NCBI GenBank assembly: GCA_027062035.1
Contig: JAMOUL010000335.1
Coordinates: forward strand, 1-5,683
Source: Candidatus Aminicenantota bacterium
Lineage (GTDB): Bacteria > Acidobacteriota > Aminicenantia > S016-38
Direction: 5' to 3'
Length of the DNA stretch: 5,683 nucleotides
This document shows, one piece after another, positions 1 to 5,683 of the stretch. Below the pieces are notes generated by a model, which saw only the letters and a list, made by a program, of their open reading frames with translations, was not told the DNA's origin and searched no databases. Position 1 is the stretch's first letter, and every line of letters starts with the position of its first letter. The translations under genes and the position numbers were made by a program.

Positions 1-110
1 TAAGAGGTAAGCAAACTGGCGGCAAGCTCAGGAAGGGAAGCGTTCTTCGCCCCGGAAATCCTGACCGTGCCTGAAAGTTTGTTTCCACCTTCTATTAAAA
101 CAGACTTCAT
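1..110 (-). CDS. murA: UDP-N-acetylglucosamine 1-carboxyvinyltransferase (MurA), N-terminal fragment cut by the window edge
   Basis: MurA transfers enolpyruvate from phosphoenolpyruvate to UDP-GlcNAc in the cytoplasm, the first committed step of peptidoglycan precursor synthesis. Only the first 36 codons are present; the gene runs off the left edge. The visible protein begins MKSVLIEGGNKLSG and continues with RISGAKNASLPELAASLL, the conserved first strand and helix of MurA. The K22-N23 pair falls at the same residue numbers as the substrate-binding Lys22/Asn23 of E. coli MurA. The related AroA has a different motif here (GSKS type), so MurA is preferred; MurA and MurZ paralogues cannot be told apart from this piece. 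The ATG at 108-110 overlaps the mltG stop as ATGA, and AGGGA lies 6 bases upstream (117-121) within the last mltG codons, which fixes the start and suggests translational coupling to mltG. Confidence 0.9.
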   Translation of the reverse strand, partial: MKSVLIEGGNKLSGTVRISGAKNASLPELAASLLTS

Positions 111-1099
111 TTCCTTTCCCTGAGCAACTTTAAATGTTCTGAATATGTTCTTGAAAAAATGTGGGAAGGGCCCACCGCAAGAAAATAAAGATATTTTGTC
201 TCTGCAGGCTCAATAGCCGCCTTTATTGATTCAAGCCCCGGGCTACAAATAGGACCAGGAGGAAGCCCCTTATGAAGATATGTATTATATGGAGAATCCA
301 CTGACCTGTAATGTTTTCTGAGAAGTCTTCCGTTCCATATACCCAGTTTTTTCATTGCATAAACCACTGTAGGATCACATTGAAGTGGCATCCCGAGTCT
401 CAGCCTGTTATGAAAGACAGAGGATATGAGGGGCTTTTCCTCATCAAGATATGTCTCTTTCTCTATAAGGGAGGCCAGAGTTATAATCTGCCTCACGGTC
501 CAACCCATATCCTCGACCTTCTTTCTCATTGAAGGAGTGAATTTTCTTCGGAAATTTCTTACCATTCGAGCCACAACCAGTGAAGCGGATGCACCCTCAG
601 GAAATATGTATGTGTCCGGGAATAAATATCCTTCAAGGTCCCTGGCTTCGGGGTCGAGGTCCTTTATCAACCAGTAGTTCTGCGCTGCCCTTATAAATTC
701 CTGTTCTGGAATATATTCCTCAAATACCCGGGCAGTCTCCTCTATAGTAAGGCCCTCGGGAACCACCACCCTATACCTTGATATTTCCCCATTAACCAGC
801 TTCTTCAAAACATCAATGGTTCTCAAAGGCTTCGAAAAGGTGTAAACTCCAGCCTGAAGTGCTTCTCCGGGGTAAAACAATCTATAAAATATAAGGAAGG
901 TTTTTTCGTTTTTTATAATTCCATTCCTTTTTAAAACAATGGCTATTTCTTTAACAGAACTACCTCTCTCTATTTTCACCTTTTTCGTTTCTTGAGAATA
1001 CCCTTTGTAATAACTATGGTATTCCTTCAGAAAATAATAGCCGGAAAAGGCAATGGCTGATAAAAACAGGATTGAAAAATATTTTAAAATTTTCTTCAA
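107..1099 (-). CDS. mltG: Endolytic murein transglycosylase MltG (YceG-like)
   Basis: MltG is a membrane-anchored enzyme that cleaves nascent glycan strands outside the cytoplasmic membrane and is thought to set their length by terminating polymerisation. The 330-residue product is of normal family length. Residues about 6-24 form one hydrophobic segment after MKKILK, an N-in signal anchor. Residues about 40-95 fit the LysM-like subdomain, and 110-330 the YceG catalytic domain. The segment LASLIEKET contains the expected catalytic glutamate, E213 (equivalent to E. coli E218), followed by VFHNRLRLGMPLQCDPTVVY (229-248), SPYNTY (269-274), GLPPGPI (278-284) and HIFSRTYSEH near the C-terminus, all family signatures. 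The start is a TTG, chosen because AAGGAG lies 5 bases upstream and it gives the typical MKKI start before the anchor. The gene begins 2 bases after the ruvX stop and its own stop overlaps the murA start. Confidence 0.96.
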   Translation of the reverse strand: MKKILKYFSILFLSAIAFSGYYFLKEYHSYYKGYSQETKKVKIERGSSVKEIAIVLKRNGIIKNEKTFLIFYRLFYPGEALQAGVYTFSKPLRTIDVLKKLVNGEISRYRVVVPEGLTIEETARVFEEYIPEQEFIRAAQNYWLIKDLDPEARDLEGYLFPDTYIFPEGASASLVVARMVRNFRRKFTPSMRKKVEDMGWTVRQIITLASLIEKETYLDEEKPLISSVFHNRLRLGMPLQCDPTVVYAMKKLGIWNGRLLRKHYRSVDSPYNTYLHKGLPPGPICSPGLESIKAAIEPAETKYLYFLAVGPSHIFSRTYSEHLKLLRERK

Positions 1100-1101
1100 A
1101 G

Positions 1102-1521
1102 CTACTCCTTTATATAGTTATTCAATATTATAGCAGCTGCCACAGCGTCCCTTTTACTCTTTCTTTCCTTCCACCCCTGCCCCTTTTCCTTTAAAAGATC
1201 GTCTGCCTCATCTGTGGAAAAACGTTCATCTATAAACTCTATTTTTAATCCCATAGCCCTCAATTTTTCTGCGAAAACCTTTACCTTTTTTGCCTGGGTT
1301 CCTTCTGCTCCGTCCAATAAAAGGGGTAAACCTATTATAATTTTATCCGCTTCCAGCCTGGAATAAAGTTCCTTTATATATTCCAGATCCCTTCTTTCGT
1401 TCTTTCTCTTATAGGTCTCAAGTGGATAGGCAATTGTGCAGGTTGGATCTGATACAGCTATTCCTATCCTTTTGTCACCCACGTCGAGGGCTATTATCCT
1501 GCCTTTTTCCATTTCCTCCAT
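1102..1521 (-). CDS. ruvX: RuvX/YqgF family putative Holliday junction resolvase / pre-16S rRNA nuclease
   Basis: The family has an RNase H-like fold; members have been linked to Holliday junction resolution and to maturation of the 16S rRNA 5' end, in the cytoplasm. The 139-residue length is typical. Motifs are complete: ALDVGDKRIGIAVSD with acidic D13, IIIGLPLLLDGAEGTQA (61-77), IDERFST (97-103) with E99, and KRDAVAAAIIL (123-133) with D125. D13, E99 and D125 form the expected acidic triad, so the enzyme looks intact. The start overlaps the end of ddl by 28 bases in the -1 frame. An in-frame TGA two codons before ATG 1521 means no start lies further upstream. ATG 1512, giving MEKGR, is an alternative, but its GGAGG sits only 2 to 3 bases away. 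Neither ATG has an ideal ribosome site, so coupling to ddl translation is likely. The mltG gene follows after 2 bases. Confidence 0.95.
   Translation of the reverse strand: MEEMEKGRIIALDVGDKRIGIAVSDPTCTIAYPLETYKRKNERRDLEYIKELYSRLEADKIIIGLPLLLDGAEGTQAKKVKVFAEKLRAMGLKIEFIDERFSTDEADDLLKEKGQGWKERKSKRDAVAAAIILNNYIKE
1105..1110 (-). promoter_or_regulatory. Ribosome binding site of mltG that decides a TTG start
   Basis: Read on the minus strand, AAGGAG is followed by the five bases TAGCT and then TTG. The AAGGAG also encodes the last two residues (Lys-Glu) of ruvX, and the TAG is the ruvX stop, so initiation of mltG is embedded in the end of the upstream gene. The good spacing supports the non-ATG start. 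Confidence 0.8.
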
Positions 1522-2492
1522 CTCTCAAATCCAAGTTCTATCAATTTTTTTATAAGTTCAGTAAAGTTTATCCCTGTAACTTCCCATAGCTTCGGGAACA
1601 TACTTATTTCGGTAAATCCGGGAATTGTGTTGATTTCATTTACATATACCTCTTCTCCCACAAGGAAAAAGTCTACCCTTGCAAATCCCCAGGCCTCTAT
1701 GGACTGGAAGGCCCTCACTGCGTATTCTCTTATCATATTTTCTATACCTTCAGGGAGCTTTGCCGGTATTCTAAACTCTGTTTTCCCTTCTACATATTTA
1801 TCTTTATAGTCGTAGAATTCCCTGTAAGGAATAACTTCCCCTGGAAGGGAAGCTTCCGGGTTCTCATTCCCCAGTACCGAACATTCAATTTCTCTTGCTG
1901 AAACACCCTGCTCTATCAGAATTTTATAATCATGCTTAAAAGCTTCTTCTATAGCTACCTCAAGCTGCTCCCACGATTTTACCTTCGAAATCCCCACACT
2001 GGAACCCAGATTTGAAGGTTTAACAAAAACTGGAAGATTAAACCTTTCTCTGATCATGGCTAAATTTATATTATCCCATTTCCTGAGTACGATATAGGGA
2101 ACAACCGGCAACCCCTCTCGCTGAAAGGCCATTTTCATGTATACCTTATCCATCCCGAGAGCTGAGCCAATAACACCTGAACCCACATAGGGTACACCGG
2201 CCAGCTCCAGAAGTCCCTGTATTGTTCCATCCTCTCCATATGGCCCATGTAATAATGGAAAATAAATATCCACTCCCTTCAGGACCGATTTTCCTTCCCA
2301 TGGAAGGAAGGAAACATCTTCACCACTAAGATCGTCCATGGACTTGACAAGCCGCCATTTTCCTTCCCTTGTTATGAAGATGGGTATGGGCTCATAATCC
2401 CCGGGGAAATTTTTAAAAACCGCCCTGGCGGAACTTATTGAAATCTCATGTTCGGATGACTTACCTCCGAATATCAACCCTACCTTTACCAT
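1494..2492 (-). CDS. ddl: D-alanine--D-alanine ligase
   Basis: Ddl is a cytoplasmic ATP-grasp enzyme that joins two D-alanines to make the dipeptide added to UDP-MurNAc-tripeptide by MurF. The 332-residue product has all the landmarks: GLIFGGKSSEHEISI (5-19) with E14 for the first D-Ala; FPLLHGPYGEDGTIQG (78-93); VFVKPSNLGSSVGISK (155-170) with the ATP-binding lysine and serine loop; EFYDYKDKY (225-233), the omega loop with the K-Y pair; ARVDFF (271-276); and VNEINTIPGFTEISMFPKL (284-302) with metal ligands E286 and N288 and substrate loop S297. The omega-loop tyrosine and lack of the VanA-type histidine segment point to a D-Ala-D-Ala rather than D-Ala-D-Lac enzyme. The ATG has an ideal AGGAGG upstream. 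The gene overlaps slt by 32 bases and ruvX by 28 bases. An A-heptamer at 1545-1551 lies near its 3' end. Confidence 0.97.
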   Translation of the reverse strand: MVKVGLIFGGKSSEHEISISSARAVFKNFPGDYEPIPIFITREGKWRLVKSMDDLSGEDVSFLPWEGKSVLKGVDIYFPLLHGPYGEDGTIQGLLELAGVPYVGSGVIGSALGMDKVYMKMAFQREGLPVVPYIVLRKWDNINLAMIRERFNLPVFVKPSNLGSSVGISKVKSWEQLEVAIEEAFKHDYKILIEQGVSAREIECSVLGNENPEASLPGEVIPYREFYDYKDKYVEGKTEFRIPAKLPEGIENMIREYAVRAFQSIEAWGFARVDFFLVGEEVYVNEINTIPGFTEISMFPKLWEVTGINFTELIKKLIELGFERWRKWKKAG

Positions 2493-4185
2493 AAAGCCTC
2501 CTGTACATAGTCCATTTTTTCATTATCATTTTCACATAATCCCTTGTTTGCTTAATGGGTATCATTTCAACAAAGGTATTCACATCTTCACAGGGAAGAA
2601 GCGAACGCCATCGGTCCACCTTATTAATCCCTGCGTTGTATGCTGCAAGGGCCAGGGGAACTTTTCCCCTATAATAGTTTAACAGCTCTGAAAAGTGCCT
2701 TATTCCTACCTTTAAATTTTCTTCAGGGTCGTAGGGATTTGAAAAGCTGGCACCCATCCTGATTACAGTGCTTCTGAAGGTTCTCTTCATTAACTGCATT
2801 AATCCAATAGCCCCTGCCGACGAAACGGCCTCAGGGTTAAAGAGACTTTCCTGATGAATTAAAGCCGCAAGAAGATAGGGGTCCATTCCGTTTCTTCCTG
2901 CAAGATTGAATATTCTTTCTCTTAGGGGAAAGGGATACAACAGCTCCAGCGTCCTTTCGTCCTCCAGAGGGGCTCCTCCAAGAGCTCTCCGGATAAGTTT
3001 TAATGAGGAAATGTAATCTCCGGAATAAGCCTTCACAACACCTTCAAGATACATAAGAAGAGGAGAATCCTTCCTCCTCCTGAGAAATTCTATCTCTGAT
3101 ATAGCTTCTTTGTATAGAAATGCAACCCTCAAAAGAGCAGCTTTTCTTATGTGAAATTCCTCATAGGTAGACGGAGGAGAAAATTCAACCGTTATGAATT
3201 TTTCTTCCTTTTCTTCAGTGAAAGGCTTGCCGGCTATGCAAAGTTCTCTCAGCTGCAAATATTTCTTTATTCTCTCAGAAAATTTCCCCCGGGGATATTT
3301 CCTCAGGTATTCCTCCATGAACTTAAAGCCCTTATCCTCTGGATAGTAAAACATTGACATCTGCCAGAGGTATTCCTGGGCAAGCCCTGCTCTGTAAAGA
3401 CTTTTTCTGAGGCGTCCTGCCTCTGTAATCCTTTTGGCTCTTATATAAGCTCTGAATTTAAGATAAAGTTCCCGGGAATTTCTGGGTCTGCGCAGAAGAG
3501 CAATTACCCGTCTGTATTTCCTTAAAAAGAAATAGCATCTGGCCAGCGAAAACCTGTCCAGGAATCTGGCTTCCCTCAAAGCATATGAAAATTTCCCCCT
3601 TCTTAAAAAAACGTTATATCTCTTTCTGTGGCATTGTCTGGAAACTCTCCTGAGCTTTATACCCAGATCTGAAGCCAGGAGTGGATGCTCACAATAGATT
3701 TTTTCGTTAATTCCTTTTTCCCCCAATCTCCATTCCAGTTTTAACCTCTTTTCCAGATTTAGCTCATCTTTTGGTATTTTATTCAAAATAGAAACATCAT
3801 TACAGTTTTCAACCAGATACTCCAGGGCAGAAACCCTTGAGGCACAGTTTCTCGGCATTCCCAGAAGAAGTAGAAAACCCTTTTTCTTATGGATTTTAAC
3901 CATAGCTATCCCCAGAAAATATCTACGCCAGCAGGGTAACTCCCCCCACTTCCCGGAAAGTTCCTTTATAGCTTCTTCAGGTTTTGAATAGAAAAGAAAA
4001 TCCTTGGCACGTCTCAAGTGAACGGCTTCTTCAATCGCAGGGGCTTCCAGATAATCTATGGGATGGAATTCAATGGATTTCTTCGATTTTTTGATAGATG
4101 TGGATAAATTTCGATTAATTAATACAGATATAATGGAGAGAATGACGACAACAACGGAAAAAATCAAATACTTCGATCTTTTCAT
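2461..4185 (-). CDS. Membrane-anchored Slt70-type soluble-lytic-transglycosylase-like protein
   Basis: The C-terminus is a lysozyme-fold lytic transglycosylase domain (about residues 418-566) that cleaves the MurNAc-GlcNAc bond to form 1,6-anhydroMurNAc ends. It shows ALIHQESLFNPEAVSSAGAI (441-460) with catalytic E446, GLMQLM (461-466), NPYDPEENLKVGIRHF (483-498), LALAAYNAG (511-519) and FVEMIPIKQTRDYVK (538-552), the family 1A signatures of E. coli Slt. The N-terminus has one hydrophobic segment (about 6-23) after MKRSK and no lipobox, so it is a signal anchor or uncleaved signal. Between them, about 350 residues are helical with TPR-like stretches, analogous to the Slt70 ring but poorly conserved, very rich in Arg/Lys, and holding cysteines at 85, 114, 128, 165, 185, 217 and 316. 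The ATG overlaps the stop of the GAF-like gene as ATGA with only a weak ribosome site, implying coupling. The 574-residue length is slightly below E. coli Slt70 (about 645 with signal). Confidence 0.92.
   Translation of the reverse strand: MKRSKYLIFSVVVVILSIISVLINRNLSTSIKKSKKSIEFHPIDYLEAPAIEEAVHLRRAKDFLFYSKPEEAIKELSGKWGELPCWRRYFLGIAMVKIHKKKGFLLLLGMPRNCASRVSALEYLVENCNDVSILNKIPKDELNLEKRLKLEWRLGEKGINEKIYCEHPLLASDLGIKLRRVSRQCHRKRYNVFLRRGKFSYALREARFLDRFSLARCYFFLRKYRRVIALLRRPRNSRELYLKFRAYIRAKRITEAGRLRKSLYRAGLAQEYLWQMSMFYYPEDKGFKFMEEYLRKYPRGKFSERIKKYLQLRELCIAGKPFTEEKEEKFITVEFSPPSTYEEFHIRKAALLRVAFLYKEAISEIEFLRRRKDSPLLMYLEGVVKAYSGDYISSLKLIRRALGGAPLEDERTLELLYPFPLRERIFNLAGRNGMDPYLLAALIHQESLFNPEAVSSAGAIGLMQLMKRTFRSTVIRMGASFSNPYDPEENLKVGIRHFSELLNYYRGKVPLALAAYNAGINKVDRWRSLLPCEDVNTFVEMIPIKQTRDYVKMIMKKWTMYRRLYGKGRVDIRR
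2497..2502 (-). promoter_or_regulatory. Strong Shine-Dalgarno of ddl within the slt coding region
   Basis: AGGAGG on the minus strand, followed by CTTT and the ddl ATG at 2490-2492. It lies inside slt and upstream of its stop. It is the best ribosome site in the window, so ddl could be translated independently of ribosomes finishing slt. Confidence 0.8.
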
Positions 4186-5408
4186 ACACCGGGATATCCC
4201 TGAAGAAGAGATGGATCCCCTCCTGCCAGCTTTTCAAGTAATTCCTTATAAAGGTAATCCTCTTTTACCCTTGGGTCTACCTTTCTTTTATATATTTCAA
4301 TAGCAAGTTTTATTTCATCCTGTAGTTCGTTATATACATTGCCCTTCTTTTTTCCTTCTTCTATCTTCTCTCTGTTGTAAAGGATTATATCTGAAACAAG
4401 TACCTTGGCCTTTCTGCGTGCCACTTCGTGAAGCATCTTTTCTTCCTCGGTGAGAGCCGGTGCTTCTTCCTTTATCTCCTCCACAAAGCCCACCTCAAGC
4501 TCCTCTTCCTCTCTGGGAATTTCCACCTCACCCGTGGTCACCATATCTTCTTCCGATATAGTAGGAATCCTCCTGGCTGTATCCTCTCCTACCCTGGTCG
4601 AAGTTTCTGTTCTCATCTTTTCCTCTTGAGGAACGACAAATTTTGACGTTCTCTTTTCTGCTTTCTCCTTTACATGCTTGGACCTTATTGGAAGTAGTTC
4701 CACCATGGCCTCGGCATAACTCACCAGAATTTCAATTTCATCAGGATACCTTACTGGAGAAGCATCTGGAAGTTCATCACAATAAACAAGTCCTACCGGT
4801 TTCCCCTTTACTATCATGGGAAGAATAAGAACCTGTTCTGGCTTCCCTCCTCCCAGAGATGAAATTACCTTCTCATCTTCCTTCTCCCGTGGAAACTTTC
4901 CGATATAGAGCTCTTCCATTTCAAGAACCTTTCCGAAGGTACTTTTCGGATTAACTGGCATTACTATTCTTCTAAAATCCACCTCTTCCATATCCTTAAA
5001 ACCTCTTCCGTCCCAACCTATAAGTTTATTGTCTTTCACGACAAAAAGTATGACCCTGTTTACAAGCCTTGAAATTGCTTCAAGCAAATGAGTTATCAAT
5101 CTACTCTGGGAGGTTTCCTCCTTCATTCCCCTTATTCCAGCTATAAGAACAGTGGTTCTTGAAGGTTTTTCCTCGACACCCACTTCAGCCGCTGTTGGAG
5201 CCAAAGATAGCATCTTATCAAGGAGAGGGTCTAAGTTTTCCGGAACTTCCGGAGAAAGATCCACCTTTATGTGAATTGAAAAATCGTCAAGGGCTTTCTT
5301 GATTGCTTCGGTAAAATCTTCCCATCCCCTGGCCATTAAGGCCTGCCTTTTTTCAAGGAGGGCATTAAAATGATTTAAAAGCTCTCTTCTTATTTCTTCC
5401 CTTTCCAT
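4182..5408 (-). CDS. GAF-like domain protein with acidic linker and conserved helical C-terminal domain, function unknown
   Basis: I recognise no named gene. The 408-residue product has no signal peptide or membrane segment, so it is probably cytoplasmic. Residues 1-70 are helical and charged. About 84-240 look like a GAF-type sensor fold: a helix with LITHLLEAISRLVNRVILFV (104-123), strand KLIGWDGRGF, STFGKVLEMEELYIG (156-170), LILPMIVKGKPVGLVYCDEL (194-213) and a closing helix EIEILVSYAEAMVELL (224-239). Residues 241-320 form a low-complexity linker rich in Glu, Thr and Arg. Residues 321-408 form a second, helical domain (LHEVARRKAKVLVSDIILYN, EGKKKGNVYNEL, DYLYKELLEKLAGGDPSLL) ending in GYPGV. 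From memory this resembles a tail found in several regulator-like proteins of Acidobacteriota-type genomes, unverified. It starts 3 bases after the TPR gene and its stop overlaps slt. A regulatory or scaffold role is only inferred; the GAF ligand cannot be predicted. Confidence 0.8.
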   Translation of the reverse strand: MEREEIRRELLNHFNALLEKRQALMARGWEDFTEAIKKALDDFSIHIKVDLSPEVPENLDPLLDKMLSLAPTAAEVGVEEKPSRTTVLIAGIRGMKEETSQSRLITHLLEAISRLVNRVILFVVKDNKLIGWDGRGFKDMEEVDFRRIVMPVNPKSTFGKVLEMEELYIGKFPREKEDEKVISSLGGGKPEQVLILPMIVKGKPVGLVYCDELPDASPVRYPDEIEILVSYAEAMVELLPIRSKHVKEKAEKRTSKFVVPQEEKMRTETSTRVGEDTARRIPTISEEDMVTTGEVEIPREEEELEVGFVEEIKEEAPALTEEEKMLHEVARRKAKVLVSDIILYNREKIEEGKKKGNVYNELQDEIKLAIEIYKRKVDPRVKEDYLYKELLEKLAGGDPSLLQGYPGV

Positions 5409-5411
5409 AAC

Positions 5412-5683
5412 TTATCCCCCTTTCTTTCCAGTTTTGTATTTAGCCTCTTTAACATACGGACTGTTGGGAAAAAGGCTTATTATCTGATTGTAGGTTGCCC
5501 TGGCCTCCTTTATCTTTCCCAGTCTGAATTGACACCTTCCCATATGAGCCAGGAGAGCATCATAGGGAAAATCCTTCGCATCACTGCTAACCTTTTGCCA
5601 CACTTTAATAGCCCCCTCACAATCGCCCTTCTCCGATAGAAGTTCACCCTCCATGAAATAAATATATTCCCTCATAATCCCTT
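5412..5683 (-). CDS. Tetratricopeptide repeat protein, C-terminal part (5' end beyond the right window edge)
   Basis: The visible reading frame carries two TPR-like helical hairpins. The first is EGELLSEKGDCEGAIKVWQK (counting from the ATG at 5673-5675, residues 9-28). The second is better formed: ALLAHMGRCQFRLGKIKEAR (40-59) followed by YNQIISLFPNSPYVKEAKYK. The small/large residue pattern (G-x-x-x-x-x-LG-x-x-x-EA-x-x-x-Y) and the terminal FPNSPYV are typical of TPRs in envelope proteins such as YfgM, CpoB and BamD, and the frame ends in a short Lys/Gly tail. The frame stays open upstream of the ATG at 5675 to the window edge with no stop. An 87-residue protein with one and a half repeats would be unusual, so this is most likely the tail of a longer protein, although AAGGG just before that ATG is a possible, rather close, ribosome site. 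No signal peptide is visible in the part present. It is followed after 3 bases by the GAF-like gene. Confidence 0.75.
   Translation of the reverse strand, partial: GIMREYIYFMEGELLSEKGDCEGAIKVWQKVSSDAKDFPYDALLAHMGRCQFRLGKIKEARATYNQIISLFPNSPYVKEAKYKTGKKGG
5416..5422 (-). promoter_or_regulatory. Ribosome binding site of the GAF-like gene
   Basis: AAGGGGG on the minus strand with 7 bases to the ATG at 5406-5408. It overlaps the last codons (Lys-Gly-Gly) of the TPR gene and supports the chosen start. Confidence 0.7.

Noticed and set aside
1120..1345. ATTATA words on the plus strand that would be TATAAT -10 boxes for minus-strand promoters.
   Set aside because: No TTGACA-like -35 element sits about 17 bases upstream of them, and they fall in coding sequence of an AT-moderate genome.
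1835..1852. 6-base inverted repeat CTTCCC / GGGAAG with a 6-base spacer.
   Set aside because: Short, inside ddl coding sequence, no associated T-run; expected by chance.
2291..2309. Perfect 8-base inverted repeat (TTCCTTCC / GGAAGGAA) with a 3-base loop, reminiscent of a terminator hairpin.
   Set aside because: It lies well inside ddl, has no T-run after it on either strand, and is made of codons for ordinary Ddl residues (FLPWEG region). Probably chance in a sequence with many TTCC/GGAA words.
1494..2492. Possible vancomycin-resistance-type D-Ala-D-Lac ligase.
   Set aside because: The omega loop reads EFYDYKDKY with the Lys-Tyr pair typical of D-Ala-D-Ala enzymes, and no vanH or vanX neighbour is present.
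4191..4200. 10-base perfect palindrome GGGATATCCC, 5 bases upstream of the slt start codon.
   Set aside because: With no loop it cannot form a stable short hairpin, it encodes the terminal Gly-Tyr-Pro-Gly of the GAF-like protein, and I see no second copy nearby to suggest an operator.
4058..4303. Plus-strand open frame of 81 codons antisense to the slt/GAF-like junction, and other plus-strand frames at 311-532, 426-677, 1627-1809, 3151-3357, 4428-4646 and 4643-4828.
   Set aside because: All lie opposite strongly conserved minus-strand genes, have no recognisable motifs, and their composition is what antisense reading of K/E-rich coding sequence gives.
1..5683. A mobile, defence or otherwise novel multi-gene system.
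   Set aside because: No transposase, integrase, nuclease-toxin, CRISPR repeat, tRNA or direct-repeat boundary is visible; composition looks uniform and most genes are recognisable housekeeping envelope genes.

Overview
This window is one stretch of a bacterial cell-envelope operon, with every supported gene on the minus strand (transcription runs from high to low coordinates). In transcription order it holds: the 3' end of a tetratricopeptide (TPR) protein cut by the right edge; a cytoplasmic GAF-like protein with an acidic linker and a distinctive helical C-terminal domain; a membrane-anchored Slt70-type lytic transglycosylase; D-alanine--D-alanine ligase (ddl); the RuvX/YqgF nuclease-fold protein; the membrane-anchored endolytic transglycosylase MltG; and the first 36 codons of murA, cut by the left edge. 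The murA start is easy to miss because only 110 bases are present.

The layout is extremely compact. Two junctions are ATGA stop/start overlaps (GAF-like/slt and mltG/murA), two are longer overlaps (slt/ddl 32 bases, ddl/ruvX 28 bases), and two have gaps of only 2 to 3 bases. There is no non-coding stretch, and I see no convincing promoter or terminator inside the window. Co-transcription and translational coupling are the natural reading.

Functionally, MurA (first committed step of UDP-MurNAc synthesis) and Ddl (D-Ala-D-Ala dipeptide) make peptidoglycan precursors. MltG and the Slt-type enzyme cleave glycan strands outside the cytoplasmic membrane. RuvX is a housekeeping nuclease-fold protein involved in Holliday junction or rRNA processing. 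The GAF-like protein and the TPR protein are the least understood members; their place upstream of the Slt gene suggests an envelope-related or regulatory role, but this is inference from position.

The organism is a peptidoglycan-making bacterium with moderate GC (mid-40s percent by eye) and K/E/R/I-rich proteins. From memory, the C-terminal domain of the GAF-like protein resembles tails common in Acidobacteriota and related lineages (possibly Aminicenantota). This placement is tentative. I see no mobile element, CRISPR array, RNA gene or defence system. Most of the window is ordinary housekeeping; the parts that deserve a second look are the GAF-like protein, the unusual superhelical part of the transglycosylase, and a slippery heptamer at the end of ddl.
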